Shown: piece by piece, positions 49,764 to 59,783 of the stretch
How the letters are laid out: each line of letters opens with the position of its first letter
Position numbering within the stretch: the first letter of the stretch is position 1
Assembly (NCBI GenBank): GCA_020629515.1
Contig: JAHDDE010000005.1
Coordinates: 62,001 to 126,000, forward strand
Direction: 5' to 3'
Length of the DNA: 64,000 bases
From: Saprospiraceae bacterium
GTDB lineage: Bacteria > Bacteroidota > Bacteroidia > Chitinophagales > Saprospiraceae
Made by a program: the position numbers and the translations under genes
The notes under the pieces: generated by a model
Told to the model about the DNA's origin: nothing
The model's database searches: none
Seen by the model: only the letters and a program-made list of their open reading frames with translations

Positions 49764-50447
49764 TTAATTTCTTACAATTGACATACCAGCATCAACGCCT
49801 ATAATTTGACCAGTTATTGATCTCGCTTTATCACTGATCAAATAAGCAGCCATGTTAGCTACCTCATCTCCATCAAGTATTCGTTTTAGAGGATGGCGAT
49901 CTTTCATTTTTTCTCGCATAGTATCATTTCTCAATAGATTAGCTGCAAGAGGTGTATCTGTGATCGTTGGTGCAATGGCATTTACCCTAATAGTTGGAGC
50001 AAATTCGGCCGCCATAGATCTTACCATACCTTCTACAGCACCCTTTGCTGCGGCGACAGAAGTATGAAACGGCATACCTTGACTTACTGCTACCGTACTA
50101 AAAAGCACCACAGAAGGATTCACCCCTTTCTTAAGTATTCTATGATACTTTTTTATCGTCTTAAATGCTCCTACTACATTAATTTCAAAATCTTGACGAA
50201 GCACCTCTTCTTTTAAGCTACCGATTGGCTTTAGCACAATAGATCCCGGACAGTATACGATACTATCGACCTGATCAATATCCGGTAGTTCATCTTGAGT
50301 GATATCTAACTCAAATTGAGATAAATTAGGATGACTTACATCTGACGGCGTTCTACTAATATTGATACAATGATTTTCATTAATCAGTTCTTTAAGTAGT
50401 GCTTTACCAATTCCATGACTACCTCCTATTATTAAAACCTTTCTCAT
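49764..50447 (-). CDS. Short-chain dehydrogenase/reductase (SDR)
   Basis: 'VLIIGGSHGIGKALLKEL', 'SAAAKGAVEGMVRSMAAEFAPTIRVNAIAPTITDTPLA'-type motifs (VAAAKGAVEGMVRSM...). Confidence 0.92.
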   Translation of the reverse strand: MRKVLIIGGSHGIGKALLKELINENHCINISRTPSDVSHPNLSQFELDITQDELPDIDQVDSIVYCPGSIVLKPIGSLKEEVLRQDFEINVVGAFKTIKKYHRILKKGVNPSVVLFSTVAVSQGMPFHTSVAAAKGAVEGMVRSMAAEFAPTIRVNAIAPTITDTPLAANLLRNDTMREKMKDRHPLKRILDGDEVANMAAYLISDKARSITGQIIGVDAGMSIVRN

Positions 50448-50713
50448 TATCTTTTTGATATTTTGTTATTAGAAATAGATTTCTGACGAGAACATTTGAA
50501 CCTACCTTGTTCAAACTCACGTCGAGATGCATGTTTAGTATTTCTTCCTTGCACGCGTGCTCTCCATAATTTGAATGACGATCGCTTCAAATTGTTTCGC
50601 ATTAGCTCGATAACTTCTTTTTCAGATATCCCAAATTGGTATTTGATACTATCAAAAGTGGTCCTATCCTCCCACGCCATTTCAATAATTCTATCGATAT
50701 CTCTTTGCTCCAT
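50447..50713 (-). CDS. TIGR03643-family protein
   Basis: 'IDRIIEMAWEDRTTFDSIKYQFGISEKEVIELMRNNLKRSSFKLWRARVQGRNTKH' pattern. Confidence 0.85.
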   Translation of the reverse strand: MEQRDIDRIIEMAWEDRTTFDSIKYQFGISEKEVIELMRNNLKRSSFKLWRARVQGRNTKHASRREFEQGRFKCSRQKSISNNKISKR

Positions 50714-50718
50714 AACTA

Positions 50719-52212
50719 TTAAGTCTCTACCCTTTTTTCTACTGAACCTTCTATAGTGTGTTTTTCTATAATGCGTTTTGCCTCGATCATGGCATATTCA
50801 CTTTTCTTGATTTCGCTCAATTTTTGTCGTGCGGCCCTACTTGCCAAAGCTTCGTCGACTATCGGTTTAGGATAACTTGTCCCTATATGAAAATTATACA
50901 TCGCAGATTCCATTGGAGTAATATTCCATGGTTCATGAATTAGATGATTAGGTAAAGAAGCCAATTCTGGCACCCAAAATCTTATAAATTCACCATCTGG
51001 ATCATGGTCTTTTGATTGTTTGATAGGGTTGTAAACTCGCATTGTATTAATACCCGTTTCGCCTGCCTGCATTTGTATCTGAGGATAATGAATGCCTGGT
51101 TCAAAATCTAAAAACATCTTGGCTAAGTGCTTAGACGCTAACTGCCATGGTTGCCATAAATGATGGCAAAAGAAAGAGATTAGCATAGCTCTCATCCGAA
51201 AATTTAAGTACCCAGTTGTTCTAACACATCGCATGCATGCGTCTACCAGCGGATATCCTGTTTTACCCTCTTCCCACGCAGCAATCTTTTCTTGATCGAC
51301 TTCTTTTTTTAATTGATGGTATGCCTTGTTGATAGAGTCAAATTCCATATTGCTCTCCATTTCGAACTTTTGTATAAAATGACAATGCCATCTCAGTCTG
51401 GATAAAAACGCTTTAATTGATCTTTTATCTCCGTTAATATTTGACAACTCATTTGAAGCCGCTTGATATACCTGTCTTATGGATAAGTTTCCCCATGCTA
51501 AATGAGGAGAAAGACGACTACAATTTATTCTGCTTTTCGTCGGTGATGAGATGTGATAAATATATCGGTTCAGCTTAGTCTTTATAAATTCGTCTAAGGT
51601 TCTATGACCTTGGGATTCACCACCTTTTTGGTATTGCTTATTATTTCCAATTCTCCAATAGTGATCAAAGCAAATTGTAATTTGCTCCAAGTTTTTCTGT
51701 GGAAGCCAATTGATTTGATTCAAATCATACTGATGCATTGGGCTATTGACATATTCATACCATTTATTAACCCAACCACTCCTATTCTTTAATCCACGAA
51801 TTACACCATTAGATTGAAATTCTTTCCAATCAATCCCCATTAATTTACACCAGTATGTAGTCTCCTTGTCTCTTCCATAGGTTATACTTAATCCAGTCTC
51901 TTGATAAGATAGAAGTGTATCTATTTGTATCTGACTTTGTAGACAACTGAGCGCATCTATAATATCTCCTTGAGTGATTAGTAGCTTCGTGCCATAAGCA
52001 TCTAATTGGTAGTTGAGATCTTGTAAACTTTCGTAAATAAACTGAAAATGTCGATCAGAATAATGATCATCATTAAACGTGATTGGTTCAAAGTTGTACC
52101 ACAATATTGTAGGCAATAATGAATTACTACAATATTCTAAAGCGGCATGATCCAATAGCCTTAGATCTCTCTTTAACCAGACCACATTATACTTTTCTTT
52201 ATTGTCTATCAC
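50719..52212 (-). CDS. Cryptochrome/deoxyribodipyrimidine photolyase family
   Basis: '[16 protein letters not shown]', '[15 protein letters not shown]', '[42 protein letters not shown]', '[48 protein letters not shown]'. Confidence 0.94.
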   Translation of the reverse strand: MIDNKEKYNVVWLKRDLRLLDHAALEYCSNSLLPTILWYNFEPITFNDDHYSDRHFQFIYESLQDLNYQLDAYGTKLLITQGDIIDALSCLQSQIQIDTLLSYQETGLSITYGRDKETTYWCKLMGIDWKEFQSNGVIRGLKNRSGWVNKWYEYVNSPMHQYDLNQINWLPQKNLEQITICFDHYWRIGNNKQYQKGGESQGHRTLDEFIKTKLNRYIYHISSPTKSRINCSRLSPHLAWGNLSIRQVYQAASNELSNINGDKRSIKAFLSRLRWHCHFIQKFEMESNMEFDSINKAYHQLKKEVDQEKIAAWEEGKTGYPLVDACMRCVRTTGYLNFRMRAMLISFFCHHLWQPWQLASKHLAKMFLDFEPGIHYPQIQMQAGETGINTMRVYNPIKQSKDHDPDGEFIRFWVPELASLPNHLIHEPWNITPMESAMYNFHIGTSYPKPIVDEALASRAARQKLSEIKKSEYAMIEAKRIIEKHTIEGSVEKRVET

Positions 52213-52257
52213 GACAAAAGAAACATAGAGAGTCTAATGCGGTTCAATAAATGAGGA

Positions 52258-52300
52258 ATAAAAATTAAGAGTGGGCCAATAAATCTTTATTAACCCACTC
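52258..52300 (-). terminator. Terminator downstream of the 52352..53266 gene
   Basis: Minus strand GAGTGGG...CCCACTC hairpin followed by TTAATTTTTATT; a second ATTCGGT/ACCGAAT hairpin sits just upstream. Confidence 0.65.
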
Positions 52301-52351
52301 AGAATTCGGTCATCTAACCGAATACCAATTGATCACTTATATCTTAGTTTA

Positions 52352-53266
52352 TTATTCTGCTACGATGATTTGTTCTGCGTAATTATAATCGGCAGAAAAA
52401 ACATAAAAGACATATGTACCTGGATTAAAATTCGAAACGTCAACTATACTTTTTCCCGCTTCTAAATTCATTTCACTTACTATGGCACCGTTAATATTGA
52501 TAATCTGAAGGATAGCATCATCATATGGTTGAGTCACTCCTACATACTCTTTTGATGGATTAGGTCCAAATTGAATATCAATCTCATTTTTAAATATTTC
52601 ATTTTTCTCAACGACTTTTTCAAAATTGACCAAGTCAAAGACGTTTTTAGCCGCAATTTTATTTGGACTCAACCACTCTGCTACCTCCACAAATGCCGTG
52701 GCATAGACATCCGTAACTTGAGGTACAGCCCATGCCAAATGTGCATATGATTTATTATTTTTTACTTTAAATTTTACCTGATGTATAGTGCGCCATTCAG
52801 TAGATATCAGATCACCTCCATTCGTTGAATCATTCAAATTGATGGTCATGTTGATAAAAGCCATATTTTCCTCAAAAGGTAGTTTTGCTGTATCTGGCTT
52901 TCCTGAGCCGATCGACTCTTCGGTATGGTGTAAAGAATATCTATCTGGAGATAGGTTCGAACTTACCGCTATAAGTTCCATTTGACTATAATCATAAAAG
53001 GCTCTCAAATTATGACCAGCCAAGCTGAAGTCATATGTGCTAGCCCTCATTTGTATATCTATAAATAGGAAATCTCCATCCTGATGACTGTCTACAAATC
53101 TCAACTCTACGTCGTGAGCTTTTAAACTTGCAGTGAAGATCATAAATAAAAGAAACAGTAGATTCTTCATAATTCGTTTTCTAAGGGTTATTTGGGTGGT
53201 TATTGTAGTTCGAATGTAGAATGAATTAGAAAGCAAAGCTTGAAATTGACATATAATTAATGACAA
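52352..53266 (-). CDS. Secreted protein with T9SS type-A C-terminal sorting domain
   Basis: Internal start MKNLLFLLFMIFTASLKAHDVEL (signal peptide); C-terminus 'FGPNPSKEYVGVTQ...ILQIININGAIVSEMNLEAGKSIVDVSNFNPGTYVFYVFSADYNYAEQIIVAE'. Confidence 0.85.
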   Translation of the reverse strand: MSLIICQFQALLSNSFYIRTTITTQITLRKRIMKNLLFLLFMIFTASLKAHDVELRFVDSHQDGDFLFIDIQMRASTYDFSLAGHNLRAFYDYSQMELIAVSSNLSPDRYSLHHTEESIGSGKPDTAKLPFEENMAFINMTINLNDSTNGGDLISTEWRTIHQVKFKVKNNKSYAHLAWAVPQVTDVYATAFVEVAEWLSPNKIAAKNVFDLVNFEKVVEKNEIFKNEIDIQFGPNPSKEYVGVTQPYDDAILQIININGAIVSEMNLEAGKSIVDVSNFNPGTYVFYVFSADYNYAEQIIVAE

Positions 53267-53438
53267 TTATCTTACAAAAATCTCGATTTTATCCATTAAG
53301 AGACCCAATTACATCCCATTTAGACCTTTGTTGTGTCATCTATTTTACATTTAAGAAATTCACGGTAACAATGCAAATTCAATATTTGTAGTCGTTTTGT
53401 AGTATACATTATGCGCAGATCGACTCCTTCATTTAGCG

Positions 53439-53446
53439 TAACTTTG
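53439..53446 (+). promoter_or_regulatory. Bacteroidota-type -7 element (TAACTTTG, consensus TAnnTTTG)
   Basis: Exact consensus match 16 bp upstream of the GTG start at 53462; no convincing -33 element assigned. Confidence 0.35.
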
Positions 53447-53461
53447 CGCAAAATTTGATAA

Positions 53462-54178
53462 GTGGCGGAATTATTCTCATTCAAACAATTCAAAATAAGC
53501 CAGGACAACTGCACGATGAAGATCGGTACAGATGGTGTGCTACTGGGGGCATGGGCCAAAATTGATAGTGCCAAACATATATTGGACATAGGAGCAGGTA
53601 CCGGTGTCATTGCGCTAATGGCTGCACAGAAAAATGACCAAGCCAACATAGTTGGAATTGAAATAGATGAGGCTTCAGCAAAAGAAGCGACCAATAATGC
53701 AACAAACTCTCCTTGGAACAGTCGAGTCAAAATATTGAACACCTCATTACAAGATTTTGTCAAGCACCATAATGATAAATTTGACCACATATTGAGTAAC
53801 CCCCCCTTTTTCACTGGAGGAACCCTTTCCTCCAGTCAAGACAAAACCAGTGTGAGGCACACTGTTAAGTTAAGTCATAGTGATTTACTTAGAGCCACGC
53901 AATCGCTTTTGTCTAATGAGGGTCGCTTTTCAGTTATCTTACCCCATATTGAAGGGTTAAGATTTATTGAGATGGCCAAGTCATATAATCTATATCCCAT
54001 CAGACAATGCGATGTCTACCCAGATCAGACCAAAAAATTAGAGCGGTTGTTAATTACATTTTGTAAAAAAGAGAGTAGCGATGTTATCCCTGAGGTACTT
54101 TATATCAGAGATAGCCCATCTTCAGAATTTAGCGAAGATTATAAATTTTTAACTAAGGACTTTTATCTAAATTTTTAA
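53462..54178 (+). CDS. trmN6: tRNA1(Val) (adenine(37)-N6)-methyltransferase-like
   Basis: 'FKQFKISQDNCTMKIGTDGVLLGAWAKI', 'ILDIGAGTGVIALMAAQ', 'FDHILSNPPFF' N6-adenine MTase motif. Confidence 0.9.
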   Translation: MAELFSFKQFKISQDNCTMKIGTDGVLLGAWAKIDSAKHILDIGAGTGVIALMAAQKNDQANIVGIEIDEASAKEATNNATNSPWNSRVKILNTSLQDFVKHHNDKFDHILSNPPFFTGGTLSSSQDKTSVRHTVKLSHSDLLRATQSLLSNEGRFSVILPHIEGLRFIEMAKSYNLYPIRQCDVYPDQTKKLERLLITFCKKESSDVIPEVLYIRDSPSSEFSEDYKFLTKDFYLNF

Positions 54179-54204
54179 GATCAGAATACTACTTTTGACA
54201 TTAG

Positions 54205-54834
54205 ATGTTAGAATTAGTCTTAGCAACAGCTGCTGCAATATTCAGTATTGTCAATCCACTTGGTGCTATACCACTGTATCTTTCATTGACTTCTGATTAT
54301 GACTACTCCCATCGTCGATCCACCTCCATACAGATCAGTGTTTATACCATATCTATTCTTTTAGTCTTTTTTTGGTTAGGTATTTACTTGCTCAATTTTT
54401 TTGGTATCGATATCAATGCTCTACGTATCGCAGGGGGCTTAATATTACTTAACTCTGGATATGGGCTGATGTCTGGCAGCATGGAAACAAGTCGGGCTGT
54501 AGGAAAGAAAATCAAGGAAGAAGCAGAACACAAAGAAGATATCTCCTTCACCCCAATGGCAATGCCCATGTTGGCTGGCCCTGGTTCAATTTCTTTTTTG
54601 ATTACTCAATTTGCAGAAAACGAAAACTGGGAAAATCGAGTTGCCATTAGTGCCGCCATATTACTGATTGGATTGATCATTTTTCTTGTTCTTCATTATT
54701 CTACTCTTTTTTATAAGATGTTAGGTCGTGGCGGTCTGCGAGCTCTATCCAGAATCATGGGTTTCTTAGTGATGGCTATAGGTATGCAGTATATCATTAC
54801 AGGAGTTGTCAAGTTAGTAGAGATCATCAATTAA
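54205..54834 (+). CDS. MarC-family integral membrane protein
   Basis: 'IFSIVNPLGAIPLYLSLT', 'LNFFGIDINALRIAGGLILLNSGYGLM', 'MAMPMLAGPGSISFLI', 'RIMGFLVMAIGMQYIITGV'. Confidence 0.93.
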   Translation: MLELVLATAAAIFSIVNPLGAIPLYLSLTSDYDYSHRRSTSIQISVYTISILLVFFWLGIYLLNFFGIDINALRIAGGLILLNSGYGLMSGSMETSRAVGKKIKEEAEHKEDISFTPMAMPMLAGPGSISFLITQFAENENWENRVAISAAILLIGLIIFLVLHYSTLFYKMLGRGGLRALSRIMGFLVMAIGMQYIITGVVKLVEIIN

Positions 54835-54839
54835 TCTGT

Positions 54840-55811
54840 ATGCAAGCTGTTCAGTTAAAATCTTTTGGCACCACAGATCAACTATATATAGGAGAATATC
54901 CTGATCCCAGCATTTCGGACCGAGAAGTCCTTATTAAGGTAAAGGCTTTCGCTTTGAATAGAGCTGACCTCCTACAAAGACAAGGGAAATATCCTCCCCC
55001 CCCTGGCGAGAGCGAAATCTTAGGACTTGAAGTTGCAGGCGAAATCATAGCCATTGGAGAGAAAGTCACCAATTATCATATTGGTGACAGAGTGTTTACA
55101 TTAGTGGGTGGAGGTGGATACGCCCAATTAGTGAAATCTCAAGAGAATATGTTAATGCATATTCCTCAACAAATGGCTTACCACGAAGCAGCAGGAATAG
55201 CCGAGACTTTTCTTACAGCTTGGCAAACATTGGTGTGGCATTCACGTATAAAAAAAGATGATAAAGTCCTTATTCATGCCGGCGCTAGTGGTGTAGGAAT
55301 CGCAGCTATACAAATAGCCAAATTTTTCGGAGCAAGAATTGCTATTTCGGCATCTGCTGGCAAACATGCTGTCTGTAGATCTTATGGTGCAGAGATATGT
55401 ATTGATTACAGAAAAGAATCTTTTGAAGAAGTCATAAAAAGAGAATGGGGAGGAGTAGATATTGTTGTTGATTTTATTGGTGAACCATACTTCAACAAAA
55501 ATTTAAATGTTCTGTCAGTAGATGGAAAGATGATTATTTTAGGACTCATGGGCGGGATCATGTCCGAAATCAATTTAATTCGATTATTAAGTAAAAGAAT
55601 AACAATCATCGGTTCTACATTACGCTCACGCACAGAAGAGTATAAAGCTCAACTGACAGCCGATTTTAAAACTAACTTCTTACCATCTTTTACTACAGGA
55701 AAATCCAAAGTTCACATAGATTCGCTACTACCTTGGTCAGCTATCAAAACTGCACATGACAGGATGGAAGCAAACTTGAATACAGGAAAGATTATTATGA
55801 CAATAGATTAA
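54840..55811 (+). CDS. NAD(P)H quinone oxidoreductase (zinc-independent MDR/PIG3-like)
   Basis: 'RADLLQRQGKYPPPPGESEILGLEVAGEI', 'VLIHAGASGVGIAAIQIAKFFGARI'. Confidence 0.93.
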   Translation: MQAVQLKSFGTTDQLYIGEYPDPSISDREVLIKVKAFALNRADLLQRQGKYPPPPGESEILGLEVAGEIIAIGEKVTNYHIGDRVFTLVGGGGYAQLVKSQENMLMHIPQQMAYHEAAGIAETFLTAWQTLVWHSRIKKDDKVLIHAGASGVGIAAIQIAKFFGARIAISASAGKHAVCRSYGAEICIDYRKESFEEVIKREWGGVDIVVDFIGEPYFNKNLNVLSVDGKMIILGLMGGIMSEINLIRLLSKRITIIGSTLRSRTEEYKAQLTADFKTNFLPSFTTGKSKVHIDSLLPWSAIKTAHDRMEANLNTGKIIMTID

Positions 55812-57109
55812 TCTAATGCGTAAGGCACTTGAATCTCAGCACCTATCATATGCATAAGCTGATAAAGTCCAAAAAATGTTCTGTTTATATAAATAAAGTG
55901 CTCGCTGCCTCGATTCACTTTATATTTGGACATCAGCGTTTCCTTAGCCATTCTTTCTCCTACAGAAGTGATTTCATCAAAGTAAGATACATTTGAAAAG
56001 TCCCAAGTATCTGATTGATATGGCCTTAACAACAGGGATAACACCTCATGAAAAAGGTCGTAATAATAGTTGGCCTCTTCTTCTGAATCATCTGCATACA
56101 ATATCTCAAGCTGATGTAGAACCGCTCTGAATTCTTCTGGACGATCAATGATGCCCGGCTGGGTAAGTTTAAAGTAAGGGTCATAAAATTCATTAGGTAC
56201 TTCCTTAACACATCCAAAATCAAGAATACAGATATCTCCATCCTCTTTGATTAAAATGTTACCTGGGTGTGGGTCAGCATGTACTTTTCTCAATTTATGG
56301 ATTTGGAACATGAATAAATTCCAAATATTCTGTCCCAAGTCATCACGATTTTCTTTTGTAAGATTCATTTTAAGATATTGAGGCAAGTGCATTCCCTCCA
56401 CCCAATCCATCGTAATAATCTTATCAGTTGATAATTCTGGATAATAATTAGGAAACGAAAAACCTGCAATACCAGAACATGCCTCAGTTAAGTCTTGACT
56501 ATTCTTCAATTCCAATAGGTAATTCGTCTCTTCGATAAGTTTTGACTGGACTTCCCCAAAGTATTTTTCTGCATCATCCAAGTTTAGGCCCAACAATCGA
56601 CTCGCCATTGGTTTGAGCATAGCCAAGTCTGATTTGATAGATTCACCCACACCGGGGTACTGTATTTTGATAGCCAATTTTTTACCGTCCAGCACTGCAC
56701 AATGAACTTGCCCTATACTCGCAGCAAATGAAGCTTCATAATCAAAAGAATCAAAAATATCCTCTGGACTCTTACCAAGATATTTTCTAAAAGTCTTTCT
56801 GACCAAAGGAGCTGACAATGGAGGAACAGAAAACTGTGCTAATGAAAATTGATCTGTATAAGCTTTGGGCAATAGACTCTTTTCCATACTGAGCATTTGG
56901 GCCACCTTGAGACCTCCACCTTTTAACTCTTGAAGACTATTCATTATATCTTCAGCGTTCTTCTGGTCCAGGTCTTCTCGATCTACGTTACTTTGGAGAA
57001 GCTTACTACCATAATAACCTGCATAATTACGCCCCACTTTTAGACCGGTCTTTAACATTTTACCAGCTCTACCAATCTTACTCGTAGGAATCCGATCTAT
57101 TGTTTTCAT
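55808..57109 (-). CDS. ABC1/UbiB/AarF atypical kinase family
   Basis: 'LKGGGLKVAQMLSM' KxGQ-like motif, 'AASIGQVHCAVLDGKKLAIKIQYPG', 'RKVHADPHPGNILI', 'LDFGCVKEV'. Confidence 0.93.
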   Translation of the reverse strand: MKTIDRIPTSKIGRAGKMLKTGLKVGRNYAGYYGSKLLQSNVDREDLDQKNAEDIMNSLQELKGGGLKVAQMLSMEKSLLPKAYTDQFSLAQFSVPPLSAPLVRKTFRKYLGKSPEDIFDSFDYEASFAASIGQVHCAVLDGKKLAIKIQYPGVGESIKSDLAMLKPMASRLLGLNLDDAEKYFGEVQSKLIEETNYLLELKNSQDLTEACSGIAGFSFPNYYPELSTDKIITMDWVEGMHLPQYLKMNLTKENRDDLGQNIWNLFMFQIHKLRKVHADPHPGNILIKEDGDICILDFGCVKEVPNEFYDPYFKLTQPGIIDRPEEFRAVLHQLEILYADDSEEEANYYYDLFHEVLSLLLRPYQSDTWDFSNVSYFDEITSVGERMAKETLMSKYKVNRGSEHFIYINRTFFGLYQLMHMIGAEIQVPYALD

Positions 57110-57112
57110 ATA

Positions 57113-57784
57113 TTATTCGTTTCCTGATTTGTTCATTCGTTCTTGCCAAATGAATTTTCCAAAATCTAAAACACTTTTGAGAGGAGTTGTATCAATCAGA
57201 TCCATAGTAGCCTTGACCGCCTTTTCGATAGCGACATCAGTCTTTTCATAGGATTCAGAACTATCTTTTGACCAAAAATCCAGTAGAAATAATAATTGGC
57301 CATAAAATCCCTCAGCGACCAATGAGCTTGAGATCCTCCCAACAGCATTGTCAAATCTCCCAAGATTTAATACCTCTACAGGTTGAATTTCTTTTATAAA
57401 ATCATGGTATTCAGTTTTCAGCTCTTTGAGTACTGATAGTATTCTAATCTTATGACCATTATTCAAGCTCAAGAGCAGATATTGGTCATTGAGGGCACAA
57501 TTTTCAAAAAATGTATAGTAAAAAGATAGCAGTTTATCTCTATTATCATAGTTAGAAAATAATGGATCCGACTGAACCGTAAGAATAGACGCAGCGATTA
57601 ATCCTTGCCATACCGCTTTCTCGAGTTGATCTATCGTTTCAAAATATTCGGCAAAATTTACTTCATCTATTTTTTCATCGTGACAAAGTTGCTGAATGCT
57701 AATCTCCAGTCCATTCTGCACTGCATAATCCATATAGAGATCCAATATTTCTTCTCTACTTTTCTGCTTATACTTAGGTGCCAT
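57113..57784 (-). CDS. TetR-like protein with divergent N-terminal HTH
   Basis: 'KYKQKSREEILDLYMDYAVQNGLEISIQQLCHDEKIDEVNFAEYFETIDQLEKAVW' TetR_N-like layout, adjacent to the UbiB-like kinase. Confidence 0.65.
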   Translation of the reverse strand: MAPKYKQKSREEILDLYMDYAVQNGLEISIQQLCHDEKIDEVNFAEYFETIDQLEKAVWQGLIAASILTVQSDPLFSNYDNRDKLLSFYYTFFENCALNDQYLLLSLNNGHKIRILSVLKELKTEYHDFIKEIQPVEVLNLGRFDNAVGRISSSLVAEGFYGQLLFLLDFWSKDSSESYEKTDVAIEKAVKATMDLIDTTPLKSVLDFGKFIWQERMNKSGNE

Positions 57785-57870
57785 TTATATCTTTTACTTA
57801 AAACTTAAAACGAATAATAACACCTGAAGTTCTCTTAGTACGTCATAGTTGTATTAACTAAGACTCATTC

Positions 57871-58032
57871 TTAATTGCAGTCATTTTTATTGAGGATGAT
57901 CAATGCCGCTATCACTCCTGGCACCCAACCACACAAGGTGAGCAAACAGACTATAAGAAATGATCCACATCCCTTATCCACTATTGACAGTGGTGGAAGA
58001 ATTATAGCTAACAATACTCGTAATAGGCTCAT
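57871..58032 (-). CDS. YqaE/Pmp3-family small membrane protein (53 aa)
   Basis: Manual translation: MSLLRVLLAIILPPLSIVDKGCGSFLIVCLLTLCGWVPGVIAALIILNKNDCN*. Missing from the ORF track (<60 aa; the track lists a + strand ORF here). Confidence 0.85.
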   Translation of the reverse strand: MSLLRVLLAIILPPLSIVDKGCGSFLIVCLLTLCGWVPGVIAALIILNKNDCN

Positions 58033-58222
58033 TTTGTTCGATTTTTATACTAAAAACAAACACTTCAATTACATGAGTTCTACTCTATCGACTTACCAAG
58101 AAAACTTATCGACGAATACTTGTAAATCAAATCCACAGGTGTGACCATCATTTATTGGGATGAAAGTCTTGATCGACTATAATTATTTACAGTGACTACT
58201 TATGGTTTTCTGATTTAGCTTT

Positions 58223-58255
58223 CAAAAAAAAAGCCCTCCCATTATGGGAGAGCTC
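58223..58255 (-). terminator. Rho-independent terminator of the LysM/BON gene
   Basis: Minus strand AGAGCTCTCCCATAATGGGAGGGCTTTTTTTTT. Confidence 0.85.
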
Positions 58256-58283
58256 TAAGTATAATTTTTTCAATCATAGAATA

Positions 58284-58739
58284 TTAGCTCAAAGGAGGTA
58301 TTCTTAAGATTTGTCCTGGGTATATTTTGTCAGGATGAGATAACATAGGCTTGTTCGCTTCGAAGATTGCGTTGTATTTCATCGGATCTCCATAAACTTC
58401 TTTAGCAATTTTTGATAAAGAATCTCCTGATTTTACTTCATGAAATATAGATTCAGGTTCTGGATTAAGTACATTGATATTGTCAGCTACCGCACCTACT
58501 CCATCAACGTTACCCAAAGCCAAAATAAGCTTTTCTCGGTCAGCATTTGTACCTGTAGCCCCAGATACGATAACTTGTTCTGCCAATTCAATTTTCAATT
58601 CGCTGACAGGAATTCCTAATTCTGACACAGCATTCTCGAGCGCTTTAATTTTTTCTTGTTCTGCAGTCAATACAGGTTCAGAAGCTTTTTTTGAGAATAC
58701 TTTTTTACCAGCATTCTTAATAAATGAAAATAATCCCAT
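58284..58739 (-). CDS. BON + LysM domain protein (Kbp/YgaU-like)
   Basis: BON-like 'LAEQVIVSGATGTNADREKLILALGNVDGVGAVADNINV' and LysM 'HEVKSGDSLSKIAKEVYGDPMKYNAIFEANKPMLSHPDKIYPGQILRIP'. Confidence 0.92.
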   Translation of the reverse strand: MGLFSFIKNAGKKVFSKKASEPVLTAEQEKIKALENAVSELGIPVSELKIELAEQVIVSGATGTNADREKLILALGNVDGVGAVADNINVLNPEPESIFHEVKSGDSLSKIAKEVYGDPMKYNAIFEANKPMLSHPDKIYPGQILRIPPLS

Positions 58740-58847
58740 TTTAAATTTTATGAGTTAGTTAAAGAATTAATTGAGCCTCCACAAAAGAGGCAGATAACAA
58801 AATTAAAAGTTCTTTATAGTAAGTAAAAGTTCCTAAGGAAGTAATAT

Positions 58848-59411
58848 TTATTCTGATGTTACCTCTAATTGTGGGATCATCGAAACGCTCCAAGTCAGAC
58901 TTCCCCATGCATATATTAGTTCTTGATCTTTTATTTTAAGAATCATCGATTCTTCATAGTGATCGCTATGCTCGGATTGAACAGTTACTCTTAAGGCATC
59001 TTCTGAAGAATTATAATTATAATGACCCCATTGGTCTGCCACTTTATTAAATATTATAATCCAACTTTTATCATTGGGAATCGTAAATATACTATACTCT
59101 CCTTGAGGTAATAATTCTCCGTTTATCCTAAAATCGTGGCTCAATTTGATTTTGGACGCCTCATTGGCACCCGTTCTCCAGATTTTTCCATAAGGAACCA
59201 ATCCCCCATATAGTTGGCGTCCTCTTACTTTTGGACTACTGTAATCCAATCTTGCCTCACTTCCATTGATATAATAGGTGTTGGCTACTGGCGGACTTTT
59301 TCGTTGAGACTTATCTATCTGTGCTGAGATAGAAATTGTCAATAGCAATAGTGGGGCAAGTACAAAATATTTAATCATACAATTTCGATTGGTAATGATG
59401 CTCAAGAGCAA
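58848..59411 (-). CDS. DUF2911 secreted protein
   Basis: 'RLDYSSPKVRGRQLYGGLVPYGKIWRTGANEASKIKLSHDFRINGELLPQGEYSIFTIPNDKSWIIIFNK'. Confidence 0.9.
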   Translation of the reverse strand: MLLSIITNRNCMIKYFVLAPLLLLTISISAQIDKSQRKSPPVANTYYINGSEARLDYSSPKVRGRQLYGGLVPYGKIWRTGANEASKIKLSHDFRINGELLPQGEYSIFTIPNDKSWIIIFNKVADQWGHYNYNSSEDALRVTVQSEHSDHYEESMILKIKDQELIYAWGSLTWSVSMIPQLEVTSE

Positions 59412-59492
59412 ATACGGAAACTATCAAAATGGGTGAAAAAAATGACTAAATCCATTAAGGAATGGTTAAAAAAATAAGTTCAGGCTCAATTC

Positions 59493-59783
59493 TTACTTTC
59501 TATAGGATAAAAAGCGCTTCTTAAAAGCTTTTTTAGCCTCATGCTTCATAAGAAATAAACCACCAGCATCTGCGCTGGCACCGAGGTTAGGCTGGATATT
59601 ATGAGCCAAGTCAATGATCTGCTTGGCATAATATCCGCCTGCCGAAAAGAATTTCAAAAAACTCGACTTATCTGGAGTAAAATGATCTTGCAAATGATTG
59701 ATCTCGCCAGTTAAGAAAGGTTTCATCATATCTGGCGTACTACAGAATGGTCGCGCTATACCAACCAGATCCAAATTTTTCAT
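59493..59783 (-). pseudogene. C-terminal fragment of an NADH:flavin oxidoreductase/Old Yellow Enzyme-like protein
   Basis: 'MKNLDLVGIARPFCSTPDMMKPFLTG' resembles the OYE C-terminal 'DLIGxARPl..P' segment; the TIM-barrel body is absent upstream. Confidence 0.55.

Noticed and set aside
53320-53814. 164-aa minus-strand ORF
   Set aside because: Antisense to the well-supported trmN6-like gene; no coding-like motifs.
55808-55811. Shared TTAA serving as stop for two convergent genes
   Set aside because: Common compact-genome arrangement; not informative.
57875-58144. 89-aa plus-strand ORF
   Set aside because: Mostly antisense to the YqaE/Pmp3-like gene; no recognisable features.
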